A stretch of DNA of 64,000 nucleotides from Vagococcus penaei (GCF_001998885.1 NZ_CP019609.1:1228001-1292000); one strand, 5' to 3'. Shown: positions 42,158-53,981, numbered from the stretch's first letter. Notes: generated by a model from the sequence alone, not told the origin. Numbers and translations: made by a program.

Positions 42158-43026
42158 GAGGACTGACCTCCTTGTAAATCAGTCATTAATTCATCCGCTA
42201 ATTCTTCAGCCGTCAACGGCAATTGGCTAAATTCAAAGCCTTTTTCCATTAGATCAAAAGCAAAAGCTGTCGCGGTTGGAACACCCAATTGCTTGGTCTC
42301 AAGCCACTTAATATCACTAAAAATATCGCGAGGATGGCCTTTTTTTTGGACCTTCCCTTTTTCTAAAACAACCATAAAGTCCGCATATTCAGCGACATCA
42401 TCCATCAAATGTGTCACAAGAATGATACTGATACCTTTTTCTTTATGCAGACGGTGAAACATTTCCATGATTTCTTTACGTCCTTGAGGATCAAGTCCAG
42501 CCGTTGGTTCATCTAAAATTACCACTTCTGGTTCCATAGCAAGTACTCCAGCAATTGCGACACGTCGCATTTGTCCTCCAGATAAATCGAACGGTGAACG
42601 TTCTAAATAAGTTGCATCTAAACCAACTAATTCAATCATTTCACGAGCTAATCGTTTACTTTCTTCCTCAGATACGCCAAAATTCTTTGGACCAAAAGCA
42701 ATATCACGTTCAACTGTTTCCTCAAAGAGTTGTGACTCAGGGAATTGAAAGACAATGCCTACTTTTTTTCGAATCGGCTTTAAATTCTTATTATCAGTTG
42801 TCGGGGTAATCACACGATCACCTAACGTGACAGTCCCTTTTGTTGGTTTTAATAAGGCATTTAGATGTTGTAAGAGTGTTGATTTTCCACTACCGGTATG
42901 ACCAACAATTGCAGTATAAGTTTGACTAGGAATTGCTAAATTAATATCAAACAAGACCCGTTGTTCGAAAGGACTATTGGGTTGGTAAGTAAAATCTACT
43001 TGTTCAAACGTGATGTCCATAACCAA
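42154..43026 (-). CDS. ecfA2: Energy-coupling factor ATPase EcfA2
   Basis: A 290-residue ABC ATPase: Walker A GHTGSGKSTLLQ, Q-loop FPESQLFE, signature LSGGQMRR, Walker B VVILDEPTAGLDPQG, switch His in LVTHLMDD. It forms the ATPase pair with EcfA1 and powers uptake of B vitamins through EcfT. The most likely start is MDITFEQVDF, two codons after the first methionine. It overlaps ecfA1 by about 30 bp. Confidence 0.97.
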   Translation of the reverse strand: MVMDITFEQVDFTYQPNSPFEQRVLFDINLAIPSQTYTAIVGHTGSGKSTLLQHLNALLKPTKGTVTLGDRVITPTTDNKNLKPIRKKVGIVFQFPESQLFEETVERDIAFGPKNFGVSEEESKRLAREMIELVGLDATYLERSPFDLSGGQMRRVAIAGVLAMEPEVVILDEPTAGLDPQGRKEIMEMFHRLHKEKGISIILVTHLMDDVAEYADFMVVLEKGKVQKKGHPRDIFSDIKWLETKQLGVPTATAFAFDLMEKGFEFSQLPLTAEELADELMTDLQGGQSS

Positions 43027-43862
43027 TCAACCATCCCTTCTTCAGTTAAATAATCTTTTGGTACGTCTAGGCCTCGTTGCTTGAGTGATGCTTTCAGTTT
43101 TTCAGGAAAGGGAATATCTAAGCCTAATTGAATTAGCTTCTCTCCTTCTGAGAAAATATCTGCAGGAGTTCCTTCTTGAATAATCTCACCTTGGCGCATG
43201 ACAAGTACACGATTGGCATAAGCTGCCTCGTCAATATCATGAGTAATGGAAATAACCGTTAAGTTCGATTCCTCTTTAATTTGGCGGATTGTCGAAATAA
43301 CTTCTTCACGCCCTTGAGGGTCTAACATAGATGTTGCTTCATCCAAAATAATAACATCGGGGCGTAGTGCAATCACACCAGCAATCGCCACGCGTTGTTT
43401 TTGACCACCGGATAAGCGGGCAGGTTCCTTTGCAGCAAAATCTGACATACGTACGCGTTCTAAAGCATCGTGCACGCGTGTTAACATATCTTCACGTACG
43501 ATTCCTTGGTTTTCTAGACCGAAGGCTACATCATCTTCGACTGTTGAGCCAACAAATTGATTATCAGGATTTTGAAAAACCATCCCTATCATGCGACGAA
43601 TATCCCAGATATTTTTTTCTGAGACTTCTTCACCTTTGACATGAATACGGCCAGATGTCGGCTGAATTAACCCGTTAATCGTCTTAGCTAATGTTGATTT
43701 ACCAGAACCATTATGGCCAATGAGTGCCACCCATTCTCCTGGGTAAATATTTAACGACACATCATTTAACGCTGCACGGCTTTCTTCATCTTGTGTATAG
43801 TATTTAAATGTTATGTTATCTAATGTAATTAAAGGATTCGTCATTGACATCGTTCCCATCAT
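42996..43862 (-). CDS. ecfA1: Energy-coupling factor ATPase EcfA1
   Basis: A 288-residue ABC ATPase with Walker A GHNGSGKSTLAK, Q-loop FQNPDNQFVG, signature LSGGQKQR, Walker B VIILDEATSMLDPQG and switch His in SITHDIDEA. The start is uncertain between MMGTMSMTNPL and the inner MTNPLITLDN. It is the first gene of ecfA1-ecfA2-ecfT, about 280 bp after rplQ. No S component is in the window, so the module probably serves several unlinked ones. Confidence 0.97.
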   Translation of the reverse strand: MMGTMSMTNPLITLDNITFKYYTQDEESRAALNDVSLNIYPGEWVALIGHNGSGKSTLAKTINGLIQPTSGRIHVKGEEVSEKNIWDIRRMIGMVFQNPDNQFVGSTVEDDVAFGLENQGIVREDMLTRVHDALERVRMSDFAAKEPARLSGGQKQRVAIAGVIALRPDVIILDEATSMLDPQGREEVISTIRQIKEESNLTVISITHDIDEAAYANRVLVMRQGEIIQEGTPADIFSEGEKLIQLGLDIPFPEKLKASLKQRGLDVPKDYLTEEGMVDWLWTSRLNK

Positions 43863-44002
43863 TTTTTTCTTTAAAAAAAAGCTTCATTCTATTTTTAATA
43901 AATCGATTATTAAAAATACAAGGAAACATTCTACTGTCTAGTATTCGGTTGGTCGAGACAATGTACATAACTTTATCAAATAAAGCGTTATTATTCAATC
44001 TA

Positions 44003-44127
44003 TAAAAAAAGCACTTTATATGATGAGAGCTTACCCTCTGATTCAACAACCAGAGGGTAAGCACCGAGCTAGACTCGGAGAATAATCTCCAACATCATAA
44101 CACTCTAAAAGAATCATCTATAAAGTG
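44003..44127 (-). ncRNA. L17 downstream element (L17DE) candidate with terminator
   Basis: Directly behind rplQ the minus strand can fold into a closed multi-helix structure. The outer stem is TCATCTATAAAGTG (44114-44127) against CACTTTATATGATGA (44012-44026). Inside lie the hairpins GGAG-AATAAT-CTCC (44077-44090), CCGAG..CTCGG (44064-44078) and a perfect 12-bp stem GCTTACCCTCTG/CAGAGGGTAAGC (44029-44062). A run of seven T follows the outer stem. A conserved RNA of this position, the L17 downstream element, is known in lactic acid bacteria and Listeria. Its function is unknown. The identification is by position and shape. The remaining 43863-44002 is AT-rich and presumably holds the ecf promoter. 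Confidence 0.65.
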
Positions 44128-44144
44128 ATGCATAACAAAATGTA

Positions 44145-44531
44145 TTAAACTAATTCAATGATAACCATTGGGGCAGCGTCTCCACGGCGTTGTCCTTTTT
44201 TAAGGATGCGTGTGTATCCACCTTGACGGTCAGCATAGCGAGGTGCTAAGTCACTGAATAATTTTTGTAAAGCTGTCTCTTGGACGATAGTTTCTCCATC
44301 TTCCGCTAAGCGAGCTTCTGTTAATTCATTACGAACAAAAGTAGCTGCTTGACGACGAGCATGAAGATCTCCGCGTTTACCTAAAGTAATCATTTTCTCT
44401 GTTGTCGAACGAATTTCCTTAGCACGAGCTTCAGTTGTTTCAATGCGTTCGTTGATAATTAAATCAGTTGTTAAATCACGAAGTAAAGCTTTTCTTTGGC
44501 TACTTGTGCGACCTAATTTACGATAACTCAC
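44145..44531 (-). CDS. rplQ: 50S ribosomal protein L17
   Basis: A 128-residue protein: [24 protein letters not shown] at the start, [23 protein letters not shown] at the end. L17 lies at the exit-tunnel side of the large subunit. It is the last gene of the alpha operon, 35 bp after rpoA, and is followed by a structured RNA. Confidence 0.98.
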   Translation of the reverse strand: MSYRKLGRTSSQRKALLRDLTTDLIINERIETTEARAKEIRSTTEKMITLGKRGDLHARRQAATFVRNELTEARLAEDGETIVQETALQKLFSDLAPRYADRQGGYTRILKKGQRRGDAAPMVIIELV

Positions 44532-44566
44532 GTCGTATTCCTCCTTTAATCAGGTAATTATAATGA

Positions 44567-45505
44567 TTAATCTTCTTGGCGTAGGCCAATTCCTAAATCA
44601 GCTAGTTTAGCTTTCACTTCTTCTAGTGATTTACGGCCTAAGTTACGAACCTTAATCATTTCGGCTTCAGATTTATTTGTTAATTCCTGTAACGTGTTGA
44701 TCCCAGCACGTTTTAGACAGTTGTATGAACGAACAGATAAGTCTAATTCCTCGATTGTTGTTTCCAACATCTTTTCTTTTTGTGTTTCTTCTTTTTCGAT
44801 CATGATTTCAGCATTTTTCGCTTCATCTGTTAGATTAACAAAGATATCTAAATGCTCAGTCAAGATTTTAGCAGCTAAACTAATAGCTTCTTGAGGAGCA
44901 ATTGATCCGTCAGTCCAAACATCTAAAGTTAATTTGTCAAAATCATCACGACGACCTACACGTGTATTTTCTACTTGGTAGTTCACGCGATTTACTGGAG
45001 TGTAGATAGAATCCACCGGTAATACACCAATTGGCATATCTTCCGATTTGTTTTCGTCAGCTTGAACATATCCACGACCAGGTTTAACTGTTAAACTAGC
45101 ACGGAATGTTGAGCCTTCAGCTACACTACAAATAAATAAATCTTTATTCATAATTTCAACATCACTATCAGTAATGATATCGCCCGCTGTTACTTCAGCC
45201 GGACCAGTAATATCGATTTCTAAAGTTTTCACTTCTTCTGTGTAAAGTTTTAATGCTAACCCTTTAATATTTAATATTATTTGAGTCACATCTTCACGTA
45301 CACCTGGAACAGTTGAAAATTCGTGTAAGACACCATCTATCTGTAGATTGGTGATTGCAGCACCTGGAAGAGATGACAATAAAATACGGCGTAAGGAATT
45401 TCCTAAAGTCGTTCCATAGCCTCTTTCAAGTGGTTCGATGACGAACTTGCCATAATCTCGGTCTTCATCAATCTTTGTGATTCTTGGTTTCTCAAATTCA
45501 ATCAT
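44567..45505 (-). CDS. rpoA: RNA polymerase subunit alpha
   Basis: A 312-residue protein. The N-terminal dimer domain (1-230) includes [23 protein letters not shown], which nucleates polymerase assembly. After a Glu-rich linker, the C-terminal domain (about 245-312) has [30 protein letters not shown] and [18 protein letters not shown], which bind UP elements and activators. Length is normal. The gene order rpsM-rpsK-rpoA-rplQ is the Firmicutes alpha operon. Confidence 0.99.
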   Translation of the reverse strand: MIEFEKPRITKIDEDRDYGKFVIEPLERGYGTTLGNSLRRILLSSLPGAAITNLQIDGVLHEFSTVPGVREDVTQIILNIKGLALKLYTEEVKTLEIDITGPAEVTAGDIITDSDVEIMNKDLFICSVAEGSTFRASLTVKPGRGYVQADENKSEDMPIGVLPVDSIYTPVNRVNYQVENTRVGRRDDFDKLTLDVWTDGSIAPQEAISLAAKILTEHLDIFVNLTDEAKNAEIMIEKEETQKEKMLETTIEELDLSVRSYNCLKRAGINTLQELTNKSEAEMIKVRNLGRKSLEEVKAKLADLGIGLRQED

Positions 45506-45586
45506 TCTTATCTATACCCCTTTCAAAACGAAAAGTGTCCTGCTCAATGTCGCTAAGTATCCTAACAAAGGAAATAATCTCTCTCA

Positions 45587-45976
45587 TTAAACACGACGGC
45601 GTTTTGGAGGGCGACATCCATTGTGAGGAACTGGAGTAACGTCACGAATTGCTGTCACTTCTAATCCTGTTGCTTGTAATGAACGAATTGCTGCCTCACG
45701 ACCAGAACCAGGTCCCTTAACAGTTACGTCAACAGTTTTTAAGCCATGTTCCATTGCTACTTTAGCTGCAGTTTCTGCTGCCATTTGAGCTGCAAATGGA
45801 GTTGCTTTTTTACTACCTCTAAATCCTAATGCACCAGCTGATGACCAAGAAATAGCATTTCCATGTACATCTGTTAGCATCACAATTGTATTATTGAATG
45901 TAGAATGGATATGAGCCACACCTGATTCAATATTCTTTTTAACTCGACGTTTACGAGTAACTTTTTTTGCTACCAT
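45587..45976 (-). CDS. rpsK: 30S ribosomal protein S11
   Basis: 129 residues with the S11 stretches [41 protein letters not shown] and the end [11 protein letters not shown]. It forms part of the platform near the mRNA exit. It is 30 bp after rpsM. Confidence 0.98.
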   Translation of the reverse strand: MVAKKVTRKRRVKKNIESGVAHIHSTFNNTIVMLTDVHGNAISWSSAGALGFRGSKKATPFAAQMAAETAAKVAMEHGLKTVDVTVKGPGSGREAAIRSLQATGLEVTAIRDVTPVPHNGCRPPKRRRV

Positions 45977-46005
45977 GAAGCTTTAAACCTCCTTCACTCT
46001 AATGA

Positions 46006-46371
46006 TTATTTTTTCTTACCAGCGATTGAACGAGCTGGGCCTTTTCTAGTACGTGCATTATTTTTCGTGTTTTGTCCACGAGTTGGTAATCCACGACGAT
46101 GACGCATACCTCTGTATGAACCAATTTCCATCAAGCGTTTGATGTTTAAGTTCGTTTCACGACGTAAGTCACCTTCAACTTTTAATTTATCAATTGCTGC
46201 ACGGATAGCATCAGTTTGATCATTTGTTAGATCACGGACACGAATGTCTTCTGATACACCAGCTTCAGCTAAAATGTCTTGTGCTGTATGTTTTCCGATA
46301 CCATAAATATAAGTAAGCGAAATAACTACACGTTTATCACGAGGAATATCTACACCTGCAATACGAGCCAT
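46006..46371 (-). CDS. rpsM: 30S ribosomal protein S13
   Basis: 121 residues starting [20 protein letters not shown] and ending [15 protein letters not shown]13 sits in the head of the small subunit and contacts the P-site tRNA and the L5 bridge. The [16 protein letters not shown] signature is intact. Confidence 0.98.
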   Translation of the reverse strand: MARIAGVDIPRDKRVVISLTYIYGIGKHTAQDILAEAGVSEDIRVRDLTNDQTDAIRAAIDKLKVEGDLRRETNLNIKRLMEIGSYRGMRHRRGLPTRGQNTKNNARTRKGPARSIAGKKK

Positions 46372-46389
46372 TATTCGTTACACCTCCCT

Positions 46390-46521
<132 letters not shown>

Positions 46522-46534
46522 TTACGGAGTACAA

Positions 46535-46753
46535 TTATTTAAAGCGATAAGTAATACGGCCACGAGTTAAATCGTATGGAGATAACTCAACAGTCACCTT
46601 GTCTCCTGGTAAAATACGAATGTAATGCATTCTAATTTTACCTGAAACATGTGCCAAAATGACATGTCCATTTTCCAATTCAACTTTAAACATTGCATTC
46701 GGCAAAGTTTCGACGACTGTACCTTCTATTTCGATCATTTCTTCTTTCGCCAC
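46535..46753 (-). CDS. infA: Translation initiation factor IF-1
   Basis: 72 residues from GTG 46753 ([20 protein letters not shown]), chosen because AAGGAGG lies just upstream and the length equals the family's. The S1/OB fold binds the A site of the 30S subunit during initiation. A longer frame reaches back into the promoter and is not real. Two promoters precede it, so it is expressed independently of adk as well. Confidence 0.97.
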   Translation of the reverse strand: MAKEEMIEIEGTVVETLPNAMFKVELENGHVILAHVSGKIRMHYIRILPGDKVTVELSPYDLTRGRITYRFK

Positions 46754-46838
46754 AACTAGTACCTCCTTATTACATTGTTTTGCATCAATAATGCTGACAA
46801 ACGGAACAATAGAACTAATTTTTCTTTCCAACCCGACT

Positions 46839-46909
46839 ATTATAACATAAGTCATTAGATATAGAAAGTTGACTGTAAGATTTTAACATAGTTCCAATCA
46901 TCCAGTCAA
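46839..46909 (-). promoter_or_regulatory. Internal promoters before infA
   Basis: P1 is TTGACT (46909-46904), 17 bp, TTAAAA (46886-46881). P2 is an extended -10 TGTTATAAT (TATAAT at 46844-46839) with a weak TTTCTA at -35. Both point at infA-rpmJ-rpsM-rpsK-rpoA-rplQ, so the alpha operon has its own start in this 200-bp gap. Confidence 0.65.
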
Positions 46910-46951
46910 GAAAATTAAGTTCCACATCAATAGTTAGATAACTAGAATGAC

Positions 46952-47617
<666 letters not shown>

Positions 47618-47663
47618 TTAAGTTCGAGAAAAGTGCTGAGGCACAAACCTCAACACACCACTC

Positions 47664-48962
47664 TTACTCTCTGATAAAACCAGTGTACTGACGTTTTAAC
47701 AGTAATCCTTCTAGCTGCTTGTTTGTATCAAGAGCCACACTGATAACAATCAGTAAACTAGTACCACCAAGACCGATTGAAGGAGGTAAATCCCACAAAT
47801 TGCCGGCAATAATAGGAAGAATTGCTACTAAACCTAAGAAAATTGAACCAACTGTACTTAACTTCATAAGAAGTTTAGAAATGAAGGTTTCGGTTTCTTT
47901 ACCAGGTCGTACACTTGGAATATAACTTCCTTGCTTTTGTAAGTTCTCAGCAACTTTCTCAGGATTAACCTGAACAAAGGCATAGAAGAATGTAAAAGCA
48001 ATAATCAGAATCGTATAGACTATCCCGCCTGGAATAGTTGTATAATTAAAAATTTGCGTAAGCACTTCATACCAGCCTTCGCCGCTATAAGAACGTTCTA
48101 AAGGTGTCAAGAAGGCTTGCGGTGTTGCAATTAACGAACTAGCAAAGATTACTGGAATAACTCCAGCCGCATTCACTTTTAATGGTAAATAACTACTTTG
48201 CGGTGCGCCTGCAACGCGTTTTGTATATTGAATAGGGATTTTGCGTTCAGCTTGTTGAACGTAAGTTACTAAGGTTACCACAACTAAAACCGCGATAACT
48301 AATGCAACAAACAAAGCAATCGACTGAGCTAAATGTCCAGACTCAACATTTACAAATAATGCCTCATAAATTTCTCTAACGTTGCTTGGGAACCGTGCAA
48401 TGATACCCGCGAAGATAATCATTGAGACCCCATTACCAATACCGTATTCAGATATTTGTTCACCCATCCAGGTAACAAACATTGTACCAGCTGTTAGAAT
48501 GACTCCAATTGTGACATACGTCCCAACAGTTGGAGATTTAACTAAACCTGCTCCAGTAAAGTAGTTAAATCCAGCCGTAATAGCAATAGACTGGAAAAAA
48601 CCTAATACTAGAGTCAAATACCGGGTCCATTGGTTCAGCTTACGCCGACCAACTTCACCTTGCTTTGACCACTCAACAAATTTAGGAACAATATCCATTT
48701 GCAATAACTGGATAATGATTGATGCGGTAATATAAGGGGAAACTCCCATTGCAAAGATAGAAAAGTTTTCCATTGCATTACCACTTACTGTATTAAACAT
48801 AGCTACAAGAGCTAAATTATTTAATTCAAGCACTGCTTTTGCATCAACGCCTGGGACAGTAATATGGGCTCCTACTCTAAACGCGAAGAGAATGAATAGC
48901 GTAAAAAATATCTTATTACGGATATTTTTTACCTTAAACGAATCCTTCAACAGTTTAAACAT
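47664..48962 (-). CDS. secY: Protein translocase subunit SecY
   Basis: 432 residues with ten predicted membrane helices, the plug region near residue 60-75 and the cytosolic loop QQAERKIPIQYTKR. It is the channel of the Sec translocon. Its ATG overlaps the rplO stop by one base (TAATG), so the two are translationally coupled. Confidence 0.99.
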   Translation of the reverse strand: MFKLLKDSFKVKNIRNKIFFTLFILFAFRVGAHITVPGVDAKAVLELNNLALVAMFNTVSGNAMENFSIFAMGVSPYITASIIIQLLQMDIVPKFVEWSKQGEVGRRKLNQWTRYLTLVLGFFQSIAITAGFNYFTGAGLVKSPTVGTYVTIGVILTAGTMFVTWMGEQISEYGIGNGVSMIIFAGIIARFPSNVREIYEALFVNVESGHLAQSIALFVALVIAVLVVVTLVTYVQQAERKIPIQYTKRVAGAPQSSYLPLKVNAAGVIPVIFASSLIATPQAFLTPLERSYSGEGWYEVLTQIFNYTTIPGGIVYTILIIAFTFFYAFVQVNPEKVAENLQKQGSYIPSVRPGKETETFISKLLMKLSTVGSIFLGLVAILPIIAGNLWDLPPSIGLGGTSLLIVISVALDTNKQLEGLLLKRQYTGFIRE

Positions 48963-49402
48963 TAGATCACCTCAATTGATCCACCAGCTGCTTCAATTGC
49001 AGATTGAGCTGATTTAGAGAATTTAGCTGCTTTAACAGATAATTTTTTAGATAATTCGCCATTACCTAAAACTTTGATTCCTGCTTTAGCATCTTTTACA
49101 ATCCCTGCTTCAATTAAAGTAGTTGGTGTAACTTCTGCACCATCTTCAAAACGATTTAATACATCAATATTAACAACAGCGTAATCTTTACGGTTGATAT
49201 TAGTAAATCCACGTTTTGGTAAACGACGGAATAAAGGTGTTTGACCCCCTTCAAATCCTAGACGTACTTTACCACCTGAACGTGATTTTTGACCTTTTTG
49301 ACCACGACCTGATGTTTTACCATTTCCAGATGATGATCCACGACCTACACGATTACGTACATGTCTTGATCCCTCTGCCGGATGTAACTCATGAAGTTTC
49401 AT
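48962..49402 (-). CDS. rplO: 50S ribosomal protein L15
   Basis: 146 residues. It begins with [20 protein letters not shown], then comes a Gly/Lys-rich arm ([14 protein letters not shown]), then the globular part with [17 protein letters not shown]15 is a late-assembly large-subunit protein. It is placed between rpmD and secY as usual. Confidence 0.98.
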   Translation of the reverse strand: MKLHELHPAEGSRHVRNRVGRGSSSGNGKTSGRGQKGQKSRSGGKVRLGFEGGQTPLFRRLPKRGFTNINRKDYAVVNIDVLNRFEDGAEVTPTTLIEAGIVKDAKAGIKVLGNGELSKKLSVKAAKFSKSAQSAIEAAGGSIEVI

Positions 49403-49444
49403 TAACTCGGCACCTCCTTAAAGTAGTTTCTTGAAATTATAAAT

Positions 49445-49624
49445 CTAAATTTCTTCTACGTCCACTAAATGTGAAACTGTATTAACCATACCTTTGATGG
49501 CTTCGTTGTTAGGTTTAACAACAGTTGAATTAGTTTTTTTCAAACCTAATGCTTTTACAGTATCACGTTGGTTTTGAGGACGTCCAATGACACTACGTCT
49601 TAACGTAATTTTTAATTCACTCAT
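49445..49624 (-). CDS. rpmD: 50S ribosomal protein L30
   Basis: A 59-residue protein read by translation from ATG 49624 ([20 protein letters not shown]) to the stop at 49445, ending [11 protein letters not shown]. It has the L30 core [26 protein letters not shown]. It lies 11 bp after rpsE. A short antisense frame here is a shadow. Confidence 0.97.
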   Translation of the reverse strand: MSELKITLRRSVIGRPQNQRDTVKALGLKKTNSTVVKPNNEAIKGMVNTVSHLVDVEEI

Positions 49625-49635
49625 TTTTAGTCCCC

Positions 49636-50136
49636 CTATCCGATTAATTCATTCACAGAAACGCCTCTTAATGCGGCAACTTCTTCTGCTTTCTTCAATC
49701 TATTTAATCCTTCAAGCGTTGCGCGAACAACGTTTACAGGTGTGTTTGAACCTAGTGATTTACTTGTAATATCTGAAATACCTGCTAATTCAAGTACGGC
49801 ACGAACTGGTCCACCAGCTGCAACTCCAGAACCGGCAACAGCAGGTTTCATTAAGATGCGTCCACCACAGAATGATCCAATTACTTCGTGAGGAATTGTA
49901 GATCCAACCATAGGTACTTCAATTAAGTTTTTCTTAGCGTCTTCAACGGCTTTGCGGATTGCTTCTGGTACTTCTTGAGCTTTACCAGTTCCGAATCCAA
50001 CATGACCATTTCTATCACCAACTACGACTAAAGCAGCAAAACGTAAACGACGTCCACCTTTAACAACTTTAGAAACGCGATTAATACCAACAACGCGGTC
50101 TTCAAGATCGAATTGTCTAGCGTCAATATTACTCAT
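49636..50136 (-). CDS. rpsE: 30S ribosomal protein S5
   Basis: 166 residues: the double-stranded RNA-binding part with [18 protein letters not shown] and [20 protein letters not shown], then the C-terminal domain [20 protein letters not shown]5 supports decoding accuracy. The spectinomycin loop ([10 protein letters not shown]) looks wild-type. Confidence 0.98.
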   Translation of the reverse strand: MSNIDARQFDLEDRVVGINRVSKVVKGGRRLRFAALVVVGDRNGHVGFGTGKAQEVPEAIRKAVEDAKKNLIEVPMVGSTIPHEVIGSFCGGRILMKPAVAGSGVAAGGPVRAVLELAGISDITSKSLGSNTPVNVVRATLEGLNRLKKAEEVAALRGVSVNELIG

Positions 50137-50156
50137 GAATGGTGTTCCTCCTTTTC

Positions 50157-50522
50157 CTAAAATTCTAGTCCATTTTCACGTGCTGCTTCGGCTAAAGCTG
50201 CTACACGGCCATGGTAAAGGTATCCACCACGGTCAAAGACTACTTTTTTAATACCTTTTTCTGTTGCTTTTTTAGCGATTGCTGTACCAACAGCTTTCGC
50301 ATCTTCAGTTTTATTTTCTGCTGTAATATCTTTATCTACAGTAGAGGCACTTGCAAGCGTCACACCCGCTACGTCATCAATTAATTGAGCGTAGATGTTT
50401 TTGTTTGAACGAAAAACGTTTAAGCGTGGGCACTCAGCAGTACCAGAGATTTTGTTACGTACGCGCTGATGTCTCTTGCGACGCACTTTGTTTTTATCTG
50501 GTTTTGTAATCACAATTGTCAC
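50157..50522 (-). CDS. rplR: 50S ribosomal protein L18
   Basis: 121 residues with [20 protein letters not shown] and the end [27 protein letters not shown]18 binds 5S rRNA together with L5. The start could be the first methionine or a few codons on. Both keep the normal length. Confidence 0.98.
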   Translation of the reverse strand: MTIVITKPDKNKVRRKRHQRVRNKISGTAECPRLNVFRSNKNIYAQLIDDVAGVTLASASTVDKDITAENKTEDAKAVGTAIAKKATEKGIKKVVFDRGGYLYHGRVAALAEAARENGLEF

Positions 50523-50535
50523 CTCTTTTTATTTT

Positions 50536-51072
50536 CTATTTACCTGTTTTACCTTCTTTACGTCTTACATGTTCGCCTACGTAGCGAATACCTTTACCTT
50601 TATATGGCTCAGGAGGACGTACTCCACGGATATTAGCCGCTAATTCTCCAACAACTTCTTTGTTAGATCCTTTAACGATAATTGACGTGTTAGAAGGAAC
50701 TTCGATTGTTACACCTTCTGGAGCGTCAAAATCAACTGGATGTGAATATCCTACGTTCAATACAAGTTTTTGACCTTGTAATTGTGCACGGTATCCAACC
50801 CCGATTAATTCTAATGCTTTTTCAAAACCTTCACTAACACCAACAACCATGTTGTTTAGGTTAGCACGCATTGTTCCATGCATAGTTTTGTTTTCTTTGC
50901 TATCGTTCGGACGGCTTAATGTTACAACGCCTTCTTCGATATTTAAAGTAATACTAGGTGCAAACTCACGAGTTAACTCACCTTTAGGTCCTTTTACAGT
51001 TACTGTTGTTCCATTTTGTGTTACTGTAACACCTGCTGGAATAACAACTGGTTTATTTCCAATACGACTCAC
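50536..51072 (-). CDS. rplF: 50S ribosomal protein L6
   Basis: 178 residues: [17 protein letters not shown] at the start, two homologous L6 domains and the signature [25 protein letters not shown] at the end. It lies near the sarcin-ricin loop and factor-binding site. It precedes rplR by 13 bp. Confidence 0.98.
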   Translation of the reverse strand: MSRIGNKPVVIPAGVTVTQNGTTVTVKGPKGELTREFAPSITLNIEEGVVTLSRPNDSKENKTMHGTMRANLNNMVVGVSEGFEKALELIGVGYRAQLQGQKLVLNVGYSHPVDFDAPEGVTIEVPSNTSIIVKGSNKEVVGELAANIRGVRPPEPYKGKGIRYVGEHVRRKEGKTGK

Positions 51073-51101
51073 TCAAGACACCTCCTTAATTCTTTTGATT
51101 T

Positions 51102-51500
51102 TTACCAAACGTATGCTAATACTTCTCCGCCAATGTTACGCTCTCTAGCTTCTTTATCAGTTAAGATTCCTTCTGAAGTTGAGATAATTGCTATACCTAA
51201 ACCATTTAGTACTTTTGGTACATCATCTGATTTAACATAGACACGTAAACCTGGTTTTGAGATACGTTTTAAGTTAGTAATAACGCGTTCTTCGTTTTTA
51301 CCATATTTTAAGAAAACACGGATGATGCCTTGTTTGTCATCTTCAATGTGTTCTACTTCACGCACAAAACCTTCACGTTGTAAGATTTTTGCGATTTCAA
51401 GTTTGATTTTTGATGCAGGTAATTCTAATGATTCGTGTTTCACGATGTTCGCGTTACGAATACGAGTTAAGAAATCTGCAATTGGATCTGTCATCACCAT
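51102..51500 (-). CDS. rpsH: 30S ribosomal protein S8
   Basis: 132 residues: [20 protein letters not shown], and the signature [28 protein letters not shown]8 binds helix 21 of 16S rRNA. In enterobacteria it represses the spc operon. Such control is not evident here. Confidence 0.98.
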   Translation of the reverse strand: MVMTDPIADFLTRIRNANIVKHESLELPASKIKLEIAKILQREGFVREVEHIEDDKQGIIRVFLKYGKNEERVITNLKRISKPGLRVYVKSDDVPKVLNGLGIAIISTSEGILTDKEARERNIGGEVLAYVW

Positions 51501-51534
51501 TGAATCATTTACCTCCTTTTACGGTTTACTATTT

Positions 51535-51720
51535 TTACCAGCTTGCTTTCTTCACGCCGGGAATTTGTCCTTTATAGGCAAGTTCACGGAAGCAAATACG
51601 GCAAAGTTTAAATTTACGATAAACTGAATGTGGACGTCCACAACGTTCGCAACGAGTGTATTCTTGTACCGCAAATTTTGCAGGACGTTTGTTTTTAGCA
51701 ATCATTGATTTTTTAGCCAC
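51535..51720 (-). CDS. rpsN: 30S ribosomal protein S14, zinc type
   Basis: A 61-residue, short C+ form of S14 with zinc ligands [20 protein letters not shown]. The short form is usual in Firmicutes operons. A zinc-free paralogue, if present, lies outside the window. Confidence 0.98.
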   Translation of the reverse strand: MAKKSMIAKNKRPAKFAVQEYTRCERCGRPHSVYRKFKLCRICFRELAYKGQIPGVKKASW

Positions 51721-51738
51721 GTAGTTCGCCTCCTTTAA

Positions 51739-52278
51739 TTATTTTTGGAATGGCATTCCAAGTTGAGCTAATAACTCACGAGATTCTTCGTCAGTGTTAG
51801 CTGTTGTAACGACAACAATATCCATGCCTCGAACTTTATCAACTAAATCAAAGTCAACTTCTGGGAAAATTAATTGTTCTTTAATACCTAAAGTATAATT
51901 TCCACGTCCATCGAAAGATTTTTTGCTGATTCCGTGGAAGTCACGGACACGAGGTAAAGAAACTGTTACTAATTTATCTAAAAATTCGTACATTCTTTCA
52001 CCACGTAAAGTTACTTTACAGCCGATTGGCATACCTTCACGCAAACGGAAACCAGCGATTGATTTCTTCGCTTTCGTAATGATTGGTTTTTGTCCAGAGA
52101 TTAAAGCTAATTCTTCAACAGCTTTATCTAAGTTTTTACTATTTGAAACTGCATCACCCACACCCATGTTAATAACGATTTTATCAACTTTTGGTGTTTG
52201 CATTACAGAAGAATAGTTAAATTTTTCCATCAATGATGGAGTTACTTCATTAAGATATTTTTCTTTTAGGCGGTTCAT
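51739..52278 (-). CDS. rplE: 50S ribosomal protein L5
   Basis: 179 residues: [20 protein letters not shown] at the start, the [14 protein letters not shown] signature and [14 protein letters not shown]5 binds 5S rRNA and contacts S13 and the P-site tRNA. It follows rplX by about 27 bp. Confidence 0.98.
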   Translation of the reverse strand: MNRLKEKYLNEVTPSLMEKFNYSSVMQTPKVDKIVINMGVGDAVSNSKNLDKAVEELALISGQKPIITKAKKSIAGFRLREGMPIGCKVTLRGERMYEFLDKLVTVSLPRVRDFHGISKKSFDGRGNYTLGIKEQLIFPEVDFDLVDKVRGMDIVVVTTANTDEESRELLAQLGMPFQK

Positions 52279-52305
52279 CTAATTAGGTCCTCCTTCCACT
52301 ATTAC

Positions 52306-52617
52306 TTATTTATCTAAAACTTCACCAGTTTTTTTAGAAACACGGACTTTTTTGCCGTCAACGACTTTGTATCCAACGCGTGTTGGTTCTCCATTAGATG
52401 GATCAACCACCATTACATTAGAAACATGAATAGACGCTTCCGTTTCGATAATTCCTCCCTGAGGAGCAGCTGCGCTAGGTTTTTGGTGTTTTTTCATCAT
52501 GTTGACACCTTCAACGATAACACGGTCTTTTTTAGGAAATGCTTGAAGCACAATTCCTTCTTTGTTTTTATCTTTACCTGTGATAACTTTTACTTTATCG
52601 CCTGTTTTAACGAACAT
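52306..52617 (-). CDS. rplX: 50S ribosomal protein L24
   Basis: 103 residues from ATG 52617 ([20 protein letters not shown]), the family's normal start. The upstream methionine in MRNK overlaps the ribosome binding site. It has a KOW motif in its first 30 residues and starts assembly of the large subunit. Confidence 0.98.
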   Translation of the reverse strand: MFVKTGDKVKVITGKDKNKEGIVLQAFPKKDRVIVEGVNMMKKHQKPSAAAPQGGIIETEASIHVSNVMVVDPSNGEPTRVGYKVVDGKKVRVSKKTGEVLDK

Positions 52618-52651
52618 CTTGTTTCGCACCTCCTTTAAACATGAGTATGTA

Positions 52652-53035
<384 letters not shown>

Positions 53036-53070
53036 TCAAACTTTCAGCTTTATCTTTAGGAAAATTCGAA

Positions 53071-53337
53071 TTAAATAATTACTGCTTCTTCAACAACTTC
53101 TAATAAGCGGAAGCGTTTTGTCGCAGATAATGGACGAGTTTCCATAATTTTAACGATGTCTCCCATTTTCGCAACGTTGTTTTCATCATGAGCTTTATAT
53201 TTTTTAGAATATTTAACTCGTTTACCATAAATTTTATGAGTTTTTTTCGTTTCTACAACAACTGTGATAGTTTTATCCATTTTGTCTGAAACCACACGTC
53301 CTGTGTAGACTTTACGTTCATTTCTCTCTTGAGTCAT
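53071..53337 (-). CDS. rpsQ: 30S ribosomal protein S17
   Basis: 88 residues: [20 protein letters not shown] with the OB-fold core and [24 protein letters not shown]. It is a primary 16S rRNA binder and closes the S10 group. Confidence 0.98.
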   Translation of the reverse strand: MTQERNERKVYTGRVVSDKMDKTITVVVETKKTHKIYGKRVKYSKKYKAHDENNVAKMGDIVKIMETRPLSATKRFRLLEVVEEAVII

Positions 53338-53360
53338 CTATAAATGGCCTCCTTCCACTA

Positions 53361-53555
53361 TTACTTAGCAGCTTCTTGTTCACGCAAAACTGTTTTAATG
53401 CGTGCAATCGATTTACGAACTTCAGAAACTCGCGCTGTATTTTCTAATTGACCTGTTGCTAATTGGAAACGTAGATTGAATAATTCTTCTCTAAATTCTT
53501 TTTCTTTAGCGATCATTTCGGTAGTGGTTAACTCTCTGATATCTTTAACCTTCAT
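53361..53555 (-). CDS. rpmC: 50S ribosomal protein L29
   Basis: 64 residues from ATG 53555 ([20 protein letters not shown]), the family start. A longer frame runs into rplP. The gene overlaps the end of rplP by 11 bp. L29 lies at the tunnel exit near L23 and the SRP site. Confidence 0.97.
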   Translation of the reverse strand: MKVKDIRELTTTEMIAKEKEFREELFNLRFQLATGQLENTARVSEVRKSIARIKTVLREQEAAK

Positions 53556-53979
53556 TCGATTCACCACCCATTTCTTCACGTTTTACAATTTTAGTTCTAA
53601 TAGGTAATTTGTGTGATGCTAATCGTAAAGCTTCACGAGCAACTTCTTCTGGTACGCCAGCGATTTCAAACATGATTTTTCCACGTTTAACTGGTGACAC
53701 CCATCCTTCAGGAGCCCCTTTACCAGAACCCATACGAACACCAATTGCTTTTGATGTATATGATTTGTGAGGGAAAATTTTAATCCATACTTTCCCACCA
53801 CGTTTCATGTAACGAGTCATAGCAATACGGGCAGCTTCGATTTGACGGTTTGTAATCCAGTGTGAATCAACAGCTTGTAAGCCGTATTCACCAAAAGTTA
53901 CTTCCTTACCACCTTTAGCTTCACCACGCATTTTACCTCTAAATTCACGACGGTGTTTTACACGTTTAGGTACTAACAT
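53545..53979 (-). CDS. rplP: 50S ribosomal protein L16
   Basis: 144 residues: [20 protein letters not shown], with [39 protein letters not shown]. It helps place tRNA in the A site. Positions linked to evernimicin/avilamycin resistance (RMGSGKG loop) look wild-type. Confidence 0.98.
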   Translation of the reverse strand: MLVPKRVKHRREFRGKMRGEAKGGKEVTFGEYGLQAVDSHWITNRQIEAARIAMTRYMKRGGKVWIKIFPHKSYTSKAIGVRMGSGKGAPEGWVSPVKRGKIMFEIAGVPEEVAREALRLASHKLPIRTKIVKREEMGGESNEG

Positions 53980-53981
53980 GA

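Noticed and set aside
43816-44064. Frame of 82 residues between rplQ and ecfA1
   Set aside because: It runs through the structured RNA and terminator and into ecfA1, with no ribosome binding site or family likeness.
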